From positions 167,669,400 to 167,733,399 of the forward strand of contig CM041083.1 of NCBI GenBank assembly GCA_023079485.1: 64,000 bases of DNA, given 5' to 3'. Shown one piece after another: positions 1 through 11,000 of the stretch; the first letter of the stretch is position 1; each line of letters opens with the position of its first letter. The notes under the pieces were generated by a model. It saw only the letters and a list, made by a program, of their open reading frames with translations, did not search any database and was not told the DNA's origin. Made by a program: the position numbers and the translations under genes. This DNA comes from Archilochus colubris. Its lineage: Eukaryota > Chordata > Aves > Apodiformes > Trochilidae.

Positions 1-674
1 CCACAGAGCAGAAAGTAAATTGTCCTCCATAATGATGATGTATCAGAGAAGATGCTTCAAAAAGCAACACAGAAAATTTAGAATTGACACTGGGGAAACG
101 TAATATGAGGTAGTGAATTACGGGCATAGCTTGCTGCAGAAATCTCTGTCAAAGAAGTCTTTAAGAGAAGTGGTAAAATGTCTATGCAGAATCATAGAGA
201 GAGACGATTCTGCCTTAACACATAGAAAAGGACTGAATGACCTCTCACCATCTTCTTAGTGCTGTTTTTCTGAGATTCTATCATGTAGATATCTAAGTGT
301 GAATACATTATTCAAAATGTTGTAATACTATAATTAATACTTTATAATAATACTAAAATAGTTAATGCTATCCAATGCTATATGCTATAATAATGCTGTA
401 TGTTTATAACAACACTTTGATTTTTTTTTTTTTTTTACATATAGTTTAAATTATGATTGGTATTTGAATGAATATTACTGAGTGTATCTGGAAGTTAATC
501 AGATTGAATCAATATCCAAATTAGGAAAGATAAGAATGAAACTCATCTTTTTTCAGGGGAGTGATAGGCAGGATCCTGTGGGAGACTCACCTGAAAAGCA
601 AAGGGACTGATAGGATCCTGTTTTCTTAATGGAAAACCTCCCCAAAACACAAGAAGGTCAATACCAATATGATG
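1..674. other. AT-rich unassigned DNA
   Basis: No gene or repeat family is recognised. A run of 16 T lies at 421-436. The block just upstream, 300-420, is rich in AATAC/TAATA words and looks like low-complexity AT DNA. Confidence 0.6.
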
Positions 675-873
675 AAAATGGTGAAACACTGGAATATGTT
701 ACCAGAGAGGTGGAAAATACCTGGAAATATTTGGTCAGGTCAGATGGGGCTCTGGGTCAGATGGTATTCCTGACCTAGTTGAAGATTTCCCTTCTCATTG
801 CAGGGGGTTAGACTAGATGATCTTTAAAGGTCCCTTCCAACACAATCTATTCTATTATTCTATGATTCTATGA
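675..873 (+). mobile_element. CR1 LINE 3' end fragment
   Basis: This is the 3' terminal part of a chicken-repeat-1 (CR1) non-LTR retrotransposon in plus orientation. It keeps the end of the coding region and the short 3' UTR: a GTGAAACACTGGAA block near 682, a GATGGGGCTCTGGGTCAGATGG block, then GTTAGACTAGATGATCTTTA, CCCTTCCAACAC and the terminal ATTCTATGATTCTATGA octamer-type tail at about 855-873. CR1 copies are normally severely 5'-truncated and lack target duplications, and this one fits. The preserved tail makes the class certain. The subfamily is not determined. Confidence 0.9.
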
Positions 874-1329
874 AATCAAGAAGGTGTGACAGGAGGACAT
901 CTTAGTCAACAGAGAAAACCTTTCACAAAAAGGAAGTGCACAAAGTGGAACTGAAGACAGTTCACTTAGGAGTAATGTAGACACAGTACCTGCTAGGGAA
1001 ATTAAAGTTCACCTGGTATTAAAAACGGCAGTAAACGTGAAGGGCAAAAAGAAGCAATTCTGCAGACAAGTATAGAAATTAAATGAAGGAAAAACAAAAT
1101 CTGTGCCTGCTACTGAATGATGAAGAATATATTGGATATTGAAAAACCTGGAGTATTTAGCATCCTTTTTACCTGGCAAGGTCTGCTGTCAGACAGTGTC
1201 TGCCCCTAGAAACAAAATACAGGGTAAAGAAGTGCTATAAGAAAAGAAAACAGAACAGCCACTATATGAAAAAAGTCTTGTTGATCTCTAGAGCAAACTT
1301 TGCATGTGCAAATCCAAGGAACAAGACCA
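874..1329. other. Unassigned, possibly decayed CR1
   Basis: No clear feature. Because a CR1 reverse-transcriptase relic begins just downstream in the same orientation, part of this stretch may be unrecognisable upstream CR1 coding sequence. Confidence 0.4.
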
Positions 1330-1640
1330 GATGCATGCAAAAGGTCCGGTGCTATTCCTCAGGCTGCTCTCTATCATCTTTGAAAAGTCACAGACAATAG
1401 AAGTCATCCCTGATGACAAGAAAAAAGGCAAATGCAATGCCCATTTTCAAGAAGGAGGAAAACTGTCAGGCCAGACGCTCACCTTTGCCTCTGAGACAAC
1501 ATTACAAAACCCGCTGCAAGTTGTTTCCAGACATGTGAATGACAAAAAGTCATGAGACATCAGAGTAACCATGCTGACTGAAGAGAAGATAGTCAGATTC
1601 TTCTCAGATATGCTCAGTTAAAGGCTAAGTTACAACAGAC
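1330..1640 (+). mobile_element. Decayed CR1 reverse-transcriptase relic
   Basis: The plus-strand reading frame at 1304-1555 contains LLSIIFEKS, then a PDDKKKGKC.AHFQEGGK segment and VVSRHVNDKKS. These match the start of the CR1 ORF2 reverse-transcriptase domain, where the family has PLSIIFEKSW, a DWK segment with a following FKKGKK, and a SRHMKDKK-like helix. The frame is otherwise corrupted and the catalytic FADD region is absent, so this is a dead fragment. It is more diverged than the copies at 16.8 kb and 61.3 kb, suggesting an older insertion. Confidence 0.6.
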
Positions 1641-1689
1641 AGACACAAGCTCCTTCAAAGAAAATTCTGATTAGAAAACAAATTCTTTA

Positions 1690-1800
1690 TAGTGATTGTG
1701 GAACACTGGAATATGTGGAATATCCATCCCTGTTCAACATTCTTAAATCTAACAAACCTAAAAGAGCAGTCTAAGAGGGCCTAAAGAACCCCTTCAATCC
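1690..1800 (+). mobile_element. Possible CR1 3' region relic
   Basis: A GTGGAACACTGGAA block followed by TGGAATATCCATCCCTG resembles the C-terminal coding end and 3' UTR of CR1. The terminal TTCCAACC/ATTCTATG tail is not recognisable. It may be the continuation of the 1330-1640 relic after an internal deletion. Confidence 0.4.
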
Positions 1801-4800
1801 TAATAATTTTTAGTTGTTTTATTTTTCTTATATTTTATTAAAAATTATATACAATCTACCAGTAATACCATGTTTGTCTATTTAACCTCAGCTTCTCCTT
1901 TCAGAATGTCTTTGTTTTCACTTTCTTAGCTGACACCATTTAAAAAAACTCCTGTTGAGTTTTATTTCCTCCAGATGATGTCTTCTGTTATATTAGCCAT
2001 TTCTTGGACATACAGTGTCTTTCTTTATATTTCATTCCTTCTGAACACTTAATCATTTTTGTTGCACTTTCCTGAACTCCCTTGGATTTGTTAATATATG
2101 TGTTATATTGAAGTTCCCAGAACTGAACTTATTTTTGCATGTGTGATCACACTGGGGTTATATAGAAAGAAACTACTGTCTGCCTGCTGTGTGACACCAG
2201 TATGACAGATTCCTTGGTCTCTTAAATAATTTTCATTTCACTTAAAATAAAAAGGGGAATGATCATTTCTGCATCTTTGCAAGCCTGATCCATGAACATA
2301 GACATGCATAAACACTCACAAAACCAGACATGCACAGATAAATACAAACATGCACAGACTAAGCTAATATCTATCCAACATCATCTGTCCAAAATTATTT
2401 CTATAGGGAAAAAAATAACCTCTTGGGCTTTCTACAGTAGGAAAAACATGGAAAATAGATAGAAATAATAATAGTCAGCAAAAAACATCAGAAGGGATGT
2501 AGGAGTGTATCAGACATTTATTGGTTTCCCATGAAAGGTGCACCTAGTTGTATAGTGATCTGCTGAAATGCTTTTTATATAAAAAAGTTTCCGGATGTCA
2601 GAAAATCATATAACACTTTTTGATTAAGTAAATCACAAAGTATAACTGAGCATTAAGCAAGGAATACTTTGGATGCTGGGTGGTAGAAATATTCCCCAAA
2701 GCTGTCTATACTTAAAGCTGAGCTCTGCCTCCCTAGCAGACTATTGTCTGGTTTCAAACTAACAGTGTCAAATAAGCCATCCCTTCTGTTTTAGCACAAT
2801 TTCCTTTCTCTGATCTTGATCAGTCTGGGGAATCTCTCACAGACTGTCCCAAGAGACTGTCTTCAGAGTAAAAGCTTCTGACTTCACTTCACGCCTGGCT
2901 CTCAGTGAGATGAAGCGTAGACTAAAGGATTTTATTCCCCCCCAATTATATTCCTAAACCAAATACATTTCAGACAGGTCCACAGGAGAGGGTTATGAAC
3001 TACAAGCAAGAAGTGAGTTCAGAGGCTAAAAGTGAAAATTATTTTTCTACGTGAACAAAACTGAAAAAGGCATTGGCCTTTTCCTTGAAAATGTACCACA
3101 ATGCAAGTCCAATACTGATTTTTTTATAGTCTTGTTTCACCTAAACGTCCCTGACAAACTCCAAAAAACCTGACAAACTAAAAAAAAAAAAAAAAAAAAT
3201 CCAAACCAGAAAACCCCCAAAATCTAGCAAAATAGCAAATACCACAGAACTTTGTGACTAATAGTTCTTTATACATGAAACAAAAAAGTGAGACAGTCTA
3301 TGTTAAGGTATTTACCTTTATCCTTCTGTCTACCCACTTAAAATAATTTTGTGCGTCCTGGAAATAAGTTAGAACATGACCTTTTTAAAAAAATGCCTAG
3401 TCCACACCCTGTGTCAGAGTTACAATCTTTGAAACCAAAAGGAGCACCGAAAACCCTAATTTTTAAGATATATTTGCAAGTATCTTATCTGCTAGCATGT
3501 AAGCTGATCCTCAGGGGGTATAGATTAAAATTAATTTCTTCCAACATAGCTGGTGTGGTTTCAGGGCTGATCAAGGAACTGACCTGGAGAAGACATAGAC
3601 CACTAACCTCTCATCAAGAGTTTTCTGCCACTGGAAGGCAGTTTTCGCTTATCTTGCTAAAAAGATACTTTGAATTAAATTACTCAGATGTAACTGAGTG
3701 TCTTCAGACAAAATCTAATAAAGAGTTGATGAGTAGGTGTTTGAGCCATTCTGTTCATATTCTAGAAACTTTGGTCATTCTGAAATCATAATCTTCCTGT
3801 TTTTTTTTCCCTAAGTCACCAAATATGTTGCTTTACCAACGTATCATCACCATTCCTGTTATTTAAACTGCTTACTTAGACACACAAATTTCAATCTAAA
3901 ATCCTGCAAATGTTCTTCCAGATGTTTGCCAAAGAAGTAAAAATGAACAATTTTTGCCATGGAAAAAGAACTCATGTAAAAGAGCAACTTCTCCTTTAAT
4001 ATCTTGTGCCACATTAACATGGTATAATGTTGCAATTATTCCACAAGGAATTAAGGCTGTTGAAACAAATCTGCAGCCTAACTTGACTCCACAAACTATT
4101 GCTTTGATTCCCTGCACAGTTTTCTGTTTAGTGCAATCACTTAACTCCACTTTTCTTATGTTGTTTTGTTTTGTTTTAAGTTGATTGTTTTTTTCAAGGT
4201 ATGTAAGTTCTGTAAAAAAATTTAAGTGATTATGTCACCTGACTTGAAACAGATATTCTGCTGACTGGCTTCGCCTGTCTGCAGAAACAGAAGAAAACCC
4301 CATCAGGTCTTCCACTGGTTTGGCTTGCATAATACCAGACAAATTTTGTCTTGTTTTGGAGTATGCTTATGCCATTTGTAGCATAGTAGATTGCTTATTT
4401 TTTCAGCATATTAGTTTATTTTCCTTTACCATAAACCAATTCAAGGACATTTTGAGCACAACCCTAATCAGTACAACCACATTCTCAAAAATTTTGGTGG
4501 AATAAAGCTCTAGAAGCTAACTGTATTTTATTCAGTACAGTCCTGGTGCTAGTGAGACCATAAACAGATCATCGTCCTTCTCTCTTGATTTTGAGAGTCA
4601 TGAATGTGTCTTTTTTCACCAAAGCTAATGTTTTATTTGCCCTATTTTCCTGATGAAAATACAGTCTTTAGTGGGTATTATTTATGCTTTGTGATGAAAG
4701 ATAGGCCTCTCTTTGAACTTGAGTTCTCTTTATTTGTAAAGCCAGACAATATTATACAGGACAAATAGAATTAATTTTAACACCAGCTGTGAATATTAAT

Positions 4801-5012
4801 ATATGAAAAATAATCTTACATTTTAGGGTATTACGGTTCAAAACTATTAATAAGTATCTTTTTTTTTTTTTTTTTTCTAATGATGGGGATCTGTAATCTC
4901 TTTTCCTCATCACTGCTTCTTATCAACATGAAGCAAACTGCCACACTATTCAGACAACTGTGCCTCTGTGGTCTGAACAGTAATGGAGTCTGACAACACC
5001 ATATAAACCTTT
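1801..5012. other. AT-rich unassigned DNA
   Basis: No gene is recognised. A 20-A tract lies at 3180-3199 and an 18-T tract at 4859-4876. The longest open frame, 3351-3791 on the plus strand, opens only at GTG, matches no family I know and has no gene-like context, so I treat it as chance. Overlapping frames on both strands at 3896-4184 are also unsupported. Confidence 0.6.
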
Positions 5013-5845
5013 TGTGGTTTAGGCTCAGCTGGTATCAACCAGACCTCCACTCACCCACACTCCGACCCCACCATGGAATAGGAGGGAGAAAATTAATGGA
5101 GACAAGAATATGGAGGTTTTCACTGCAATGGGAAAAACAGATGCAGCTCAGGAAGAGAAAAAAATAATTTAATCTACAAGCAGAAAGAGAGAAAATTACC
5201 AGATCTTAATACCTTCTCCCCACTCCTCCCTTCTTCCCAGGCACAAATTACTTCAGTCCTGCCTCTCCCTCAGTAGTATGGGGGGACAAGCAGTGGGGAT
5301 TTAAGGTCAGTTTGCTACATGTTGCTTCTGCATCTCCTTCTTCACAGAATTCCTCTGCTCCAACTCAACTTGGGAAGGAAAAAAAAAATTAATCTACAAG
5401 TAGAAACAGAAAACATGGCCAGATCTTCACACCTTCCACCCACCCCTCCCTTCTTCCTAGGCCCAAATTGACTGCATCACTGCTGCCTCCCCCTCAGGGC
5501 ACAGGGGAGGGGCAGGGGGGGTTTAGGGTCAGTTCCCCACACGGTGTTTCTGCCGCTCCTTCCTCCTCAGGGGGAGAACTCCTCACATTCCTCCCCCCCT
5601 CCAGCACGGGGTCCCTCTCATGGCAGAGAGTCCTTCCGGAACCCCTCCGCCATGAGTCCCTCCCACAGGTGCAGTCCCTCAGGCACAGACTGCTCCAGCC
5701 CGGGCTGCACACAGAGTCACGGCTGCTGCAAGAACAGTCACCTCCTCTGGCACGGGGTCCTGCATGGCTGCAGATCCACATCTACCCCTTTTCTGCCATC
5801 CTGCACACGCTGTGCCTCCACATCTGTGAAGAGTTTTATTTGATA
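5013..5845 (-). mobile_element. ERV-type LTR, GC-rich family, 5'-truncated
   Basis: Minus-strand LTR of an avian endogenous retrovirus, the same family as the plus-strand copy at 20665-21732. Its 3' end lies at 5013, where TGTGGTTTAGGCTCAGCTGG is the reverse complement of the family terminus that ends CCATGACA. The GC-rich core at 5475-5835 matches 21140-21440 in inverted orientation with about 9 differences over roughly 225 aligned bases counted by eye (about 96%). The 5' part seen in the other copy before about 21085 is missing here. No gag, pol or env sequence adjoins, so it is a solo or truncated LTR. Open frames of 89-129 codons over it are products of GC richness. The family name is uncertain. 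Confidence 0.8.
5166..5600 (-). repeat. 220-bp tandem duplication inside the LTR
   Basis: Two units in direct order, about 5166-5385 and 5386-5600, share AATCTACAAG (5171 and 5391), CCAGATCTT, CCTCCCTTCTTCC, the CCTCTCCCTCAG/CCCCCTCAG block and GGTCAGTT. The offset is exactly 220 bases at the first anchor. The other copy of this LTR at 20.7-21.7 kb has a single unit. The downstream unit resembles that copy more closely than the upstream unit does, so a younger LTR inserted in an older one is an alternative to simple duplication. Confidence 0.7.
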
Positions 5846-7084
5846 AAGCAAAATTAAGGTTGAAGACAGTGTGAAGTTTAAGCTCGAAATAAGATGGAAG
5901 AATGACAGCTCATTGCATGAACCGATTGTCCAGCGCACCAATAGATATACAGCTGGAAACTTTAGATGAGCTGTATTCATATTTGCAAACAATATCCTCT
6001 GTTTCATTCATTGCTGCTTGATGGGAACTCTGCACTAAGTGAAAACTGCTACTTGCTAATTGTTGAACTTCTAGACAAAATTTCAAGCAAGAAAAAAATT
6101 TCAACATTGACAGAAGATTTATGGAATTATATTTTCTGAGAAGCAAATATGAATATTTTTCCCCATTCAGTTACAAACTAAGATCTGTGTGTAGAAAATT
6201 TTCACTTTTATTTTGCTCTTGGTAGGAATAAGATTCTGTAATGAAAGCAAATAAAGGCATGGTTTATGATTATGCTTCCTGAGAAGAATTTTCTTGTTGC
6301 ACTATGATAAACAGCAGATACAACACCTTCTCATGCCTTTAAAGCCTGTTCTCATTACACTGGGCTGACCTCTGAATCTCTTGTTGTATGATTTTTCTTC
6401 ATCTTGAGTCAGTGCACAAAACTGGGCCAGTACCCTAAGTACAGCCGTGTTAGTCAAGCTGTGCAAAAGGATTAATTTATATACCTTATGCACAGCATTT
6501 CCATTTCTATTCTCAGGGATAGTAGAAAAGCATGACATACTCTGTTCAAGTTCAGCTGAGGAGCTGACCAGAACTTGTAATTTGTTTTTCTATGCTATAT
6601 CTGCACAGTTCATTCTATTCCTGCCTATGTGTAGAAATTGAAACCTTTTTGTTGAATTTTGTTAGCTTATATGTTTGTTTGTTTTCTAATCACTTCCTCA
6701 ATGGATCATTTGTGAAGTTATTTACATCTATTCAGTATTTTAACTTTTATTTCACTGTTATGTAACTTTCAATTAGTTTCTGGGCATATATGATCATTTT
6801 GCATATCTATAGTAGTAATAATAATGTTAATCTTATCTTTTGCTTTAAAATGTCATTTAAAACAAGTTCAAAAGATTTTGTAAATTCAAAGTATCTAACA
6901 TGGAATATGCATTTCTTCTTTGTCTGTAAGGCCATTATTCTATCACAGAAAGGAAGTTAGATGGTTCTGACAAGCTTTTCGTCCAAGAAATCTGTGCAGT
7001 TGCTCCACCATTGTTATCTCCAGGTGCTCACAAACCATTTGATTATTTCTTCCAACTTTGTATAAAGGTGACTAAAGCTGGTTT
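5846..7084. other. AT-rich unassigned DNA
   Basis: I see no gene, RNA or repeat that I can name. Short frames on both strands at 5910-6641 show no recognisable domain. Confidence 0.55.
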
Positions 7085-7606
7085 AGCTTGTTCCAAATGC
7101 TCTATGTCTTTCCTATGTTGGTGTCTCCAGAACTGGATGCAGTACTCCACATGGGCGACTCATGAGACCAGAATAGAGGGGTCGAACCATCTCTCCTGAC
7201 CTGCTGGCCAAGCTTTTTTTTTATGCAGCCCAGGATACAGCTGGCTTTCTGGGCTGTTAGTGCACATATTTGGCTCATGTTGATTTTTTTCATCAACCAA
7301 AATCTCCTAGTCCTTCTCTTCACAACTGCTCTCAACACATTTTCCACATAATCTGTAATTATACATAGGATTCCACTGGCCCACGTGCAGGACTTTCCAC
7401 TTGGCCTTGTTGAAATTCATCCAGTTTGAATGAGCCGAGCTCTCCAGCCTGTCAAGGTCCCTCTGGATAGTATCCTTTCCCTACAGAATGTCAACTTCAC
7501 CAAACAGTTTGGTTTCATCAGCAAATTTTCTAAGGGTGCATTCAATTCCTACTGTCCATGTCTCCAACAAAGATGTTAAACAGCATCAGTCCCAGTACCA
7601 GCACTG
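7085..7606 (-). mobile_element. CR1 LINE ORF2 fragment
   Basis: Reverse-complement CR1 coding sequence. Read on the minus strand it gives a QICALTAQKA..ILGCIKK segment (family form QQCALAAQKANRILGCIK). Further upstream in the element it covers the region encoding the FNKAKC.VLH stretch and the spacer next to the FADD motif: CTTGGCCTTGTTGAAATTCATCC at about 7400 and TTGGTTTCATCAGCAAATTTTC at about 7510. It then reaches CAACAAAGATGTTAAACAGCATC at 7565-7590, the LFNIF region. Neither terminus is present, and several indels break the frame. It is an old, dead fragment. Confidence 0.85.
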
Positions 7607-7926
7607 TTATTTTACTAATAAATATGCATGTTCAAAGTTTATTTAATATAATATCTGAGAGTCAAAAAGCTTGCCCAAGGGGAATCAATAAATGCAGCTT
7701 TAGAAATCTTAATTTTTCCTCTTCTGTGTGTTTTAACTTAGTTTCCAGAATCATCCAGACATTTGCATGTTGGCCTTTATTTTTTCTAAGGAACTAAAGG
7801 TAATCTTGGAGTTTGAAAATATGCAGTAATATGTGAAGTAAATGTTTAGAACAGTGTACCTACTATGTATTTAGTCATAATTATCCAGTTACATTGACTA
7901 AGGACCAGCAGATCTTCATTAATTTA
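7607..7926. other. Unassigned spacer
   Basis: No identifiable feature. It separates two CR1 fragments in opposite orientation. A CTTGCCCAAGG motif at about 7671 recalls tails of ancient SINEs or L2 but is too short to assign. Confidence 0.4.
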
Positions 7927-8226
7927 GGTGGGAACTGGACTCTTTTCACAGACAACCTTCAACAAGACAAGAGGACACAGTCTTAGGTTGTGCCAGGGGA
8001 GGTTTAGGTCGGATATTAGAAAGAATTTCTTCACGGAGAGGGTGATTAGGCTATGGAATGGACTGCCCGGTGAGGTGATAGATTCTCCGTCCCTGGAGAC
8101 ATTTAAAAAAAGACTGGATGTGGCACTCAGTGCCATGGTCTAGCAACTGCTCCGGTGGGTCAAGGGTTGGACTAGATGATCTCTGAGGTCCCTTCCAACC
8201 CAGCTAATTCTATGATTCTATGATTC
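7927..8226 (+). mobile_element. CR1 LINE C-terminal and 3' UTR fragment
   Basis: Plus-strand CR1 3' end. The frame 7928-8143 encodes the ORF2 C-terminus: [31 protein letters not shown], a [20 protein letters not shown] end, then the TAG stop. It is followed by the 3' UTR with GGTTGGACTAGATGATCTCT, CCCTTCCAACCC and two ATTCTATG units ending at about 8226. The fragment is well preserved with no frameshift in the visible part, so it is among the younger CR1 copies here. It closely resembles the end of the copy at 16786-17754. Confidence 0.95.
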
Positions 8227-8561
8227 CCTTAATATTAAATTAACATGTGTAATTGTTGAATATTTTTTCATAAAAATTAATGTTTTACCTCCATTCTGAA
8301 CGCTTGTGTGTAAAGCTTTTACACTTAGTGATTTTTTTTTGTTATTTATTAGCCAATTTCCACTGAAATTTTGTCCCTTTTGTAAATTACTTTTATCTGA
8401 TCTCTCAAAAGATAAATAGAAAATACAGGGAAGCTCAGGAAGCAAAAGTTTACTCCCATTTTCTGTTGACATGTGAAAACTGGGTGGCTGGTATATGTAC
8501 TTTTGCTTCAGTTTGATGTATACTCCCTATCTTGACCAGGACATGGAATGAGAGAAAAGCA

Positions 8562-8562
<1 letters not shown>

Positions 8563-8604
<42 letters not shown>
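8563..8604 (+). repeat. Pure A42 tract
   Basis: Uninterrupted run of 42 A. Such a length could be the tail of a retrocopy on the plus strand, but nothing in the preceding 300 bases looks like a processed transcript, so it is listed only as a homopolymer. Confidence 0.95.
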
Positions 8605-8609
<5 letters not shown>

Positions 8610-9355
8610 ATTCTAGCTTCATTAAAATGAAATAATGGATAAAGGTCTTCTTATACAATTCAGAAGTATCCACCCCAAAAATTATATACACTTGACCTAG
8701 AATATGTACTCATTATAAGATAACCATATGGCTTAATTCAAATGTATTTGTAAAGAAGGTATACTGCCAAAGAGAATTAATTGGATGTGATGCTCATAAT
8801 GTAATATGAATCATAATAACAATCCTAAATAGCCATTGCAATGAGACCAGTGAAATGGAACTCAGAATAAACAGGGCAGATGACAGCATACCAGTTAGCT
8901 TGAAAGAAAAGGAGATTCTGATGGAGAAAGAGTGACAAACACAGTAACTGTTCAAGGACTACAACATGCAAATGGAAAGCGTTCCCCTAAAGCCAAGCTC
9001 AACTATATGTCATACAAGTGGGAAACAACAAATAAATAGATTTGACACTGTAGGGTGTTTTCCTATTAATTTCCTAAGTCTCTCTCTGGTAGGATTCTTA
9101 GGCATCTAATAACATGTTCAAACTCAGATTGCAACCTTACTCCAATGTGGGTACTAATCTGTCTCTATTCTGTCCAGGTTTTCAATAAACTTGTTCATCA
9201 TGCTTTCGTATCACAAAATCTATTTTTCACATTTTGCAACCAAACGAAAGCTTCATCTTTCATTGGAGAATAGGGGTAAAGGGAGAAAAGGAATAGGCAG
9301 AAATATAGACAAGACAGTGTGATTTCATCACCTTCATTTGGAAAAAGGGGCTATT

Positions 9356-9408
9356 AAAAAAAAAAAAAAAAAAAAAAAAAGGGGAAAAAAAAAAAAGAAA
9401 AAAAAAAG
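9356..9408. repeat. A-rich tract with G interruptions
   Basis: A25, GGGG, A12, G, A10, G. Low-complexity purine tract. It creates the poly-Phe/Pro-Phe ends of two spurious minus-strand frames. Confidence 0.95.
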
Positions 9409-10889
9409 ATGTATGTATCTTTTTCCAGGAGAGGTAAGGCAGACACAGAATGAAGAGTAAAATACTTATAAATGACAAAGCAACAGATATAGACACAAAA
9501 CCTTGGGGATGCTTGTGGAGTTATATTCATGTTTTTTACAGTTGTAATATTTTTAAATAGATCTCCACACAGACAAATGAATTTATGATTGCAGCTCAAG
9601 GAGATATCCACAGAGCCATCTTTAAGTGAGAAAGAGGGGAAAGCAAGGAAAAAATATCTGTGAAGGATAGCCTGGTCCTCTGCAAAGGCCATGTGGCCAA
9701 GCTGACTTGTTAAATAGTGTATCAGGTTTTTCATACCACATTGACAGCTCAAGAATGTTCCCAACCAAGCTGTCCACAAAAATTTCCTCCATCAGTTTGT
9801 AGATTCTCTCTTGGGGTTTGGGATGTAACTGGACTATGACATTTCTAGCGTTCTTTTTTGTATTGGGACTTTATTTTGATAGAGATATTTAATTCCTAAT
9901 TCATTCTTTTAGGGAAGGACAAACACAAAAGTTGTTGTTACTCCAACATCTCCAGCAAGTTATATACGGAGCACAACTTCATTCACATCTGTCTCTGGCA
10001 ACTCCATTGTTCTTAACAGCTTCCGTGTGTACATAATCAAATAAGCTATGACATAAATGAAACCAAACAATTGTCCCAACCCTCTGAGTTGCCATATACA
10101 GGTTACTCTAATGCATTATATTTACTATTATATTTGCTGAAAACTCCTGATTTATGCATCTAGTACATTGATGAAACCAAAGTAATGTGTTTACAACACA
10201 GTGCCAAAGGGCCAGGGATCTGTCTTTGGATGTCTGACAACTGTGTACAAAGGAGTCTGAGAGTGAAAGTTCTACACAGAGTGGATGAACTTTGATTCCA
10301 TCCATACCACCTGTAAGCAACAGTTCTTAGAATAAACTACCTGGGCCTTATTTTCATCTTGAAAGACACTGATGGTTTTCTACAAAGCAGCATCCAGGCA
10401 GTCTATCCTCAGCATGGAATGGGAATATGGGTCTGGAAACAAACTGAGTCGCAAGATTATATGACATAGATGATCAGTCTTATGTTATTGCTAACTGTAT
10501 ACTATATAGTCATTTCCCATCACTTAATAGCTAGGCATGTAACGTGAGCTTCTCATCTAGCTTTTTGACCAAATTAGTCAATTAAGATACATGGATACCT
10601 CAAGACAGCAATAGAAATCAATTTATTCTGTCTGAATTAGACATCTAGTTTCAAAACCAAGGTATTGGAACTAAAGAGAATCTAAATCTTCATTGACAAT
10701 TAAATACACCTAGATTAATAAATTAAGTTTATTTTTTAGGTGAGCTAAAGGTAAATGAGATAAATTCCAGCCTTAGCCCTTAACTAATTAAAACTGAAAT
10801 TTAAGCTGGAATAGTAGCATTTCGTCACAAACCTTTCATTTTCTGTCATTACACCATAACACTCCTTAAAAGCTACATTATGCAGGGGA

Positions 10890-11000
10890 AATACGATTCT
10901 GTTTGGTTGGTTGGTTTTGTTTGTGTTATTTTATATTTGGCTCGTGGTTTTTTTATGGTTGTGGTTTTTGTTGGTGGTGGGTTTTTTGGTTTGGTTTAGT
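10890..11000 (+). repeat. T/G-rich low-complexity stretch
   Basis: Repeated GGTTGG, TTTGTTT, GGTGGTGGG and GGTTTGG words, nearly devoid of C and A. It resembles other T/G-rich patches in the window, such as 15100-15195. No function is visible. Confidence 0.7.

Noticed and set aside
3351..3791. 146-codon plus-strand open frame
   Set aside because: It opens only at GTG, resembles no known protein and shows no splice or promoter context. One chance frame of this size is plausible in 64 kb read in six frames.
5468..5857. Pro/Ser-rich frames over the 5-kb LTR
   Set aside because: GC-rich LTR sequence is open in several frames at once. The same DNA inverted at 21 kb does not preserve a common protein frame.
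9354..9779. 141-codon minus-strand open frame
   Set aside because: Its C-terminus is encoded by an A-rich tract (poly-Phe) and the rest has no recognisable domain.
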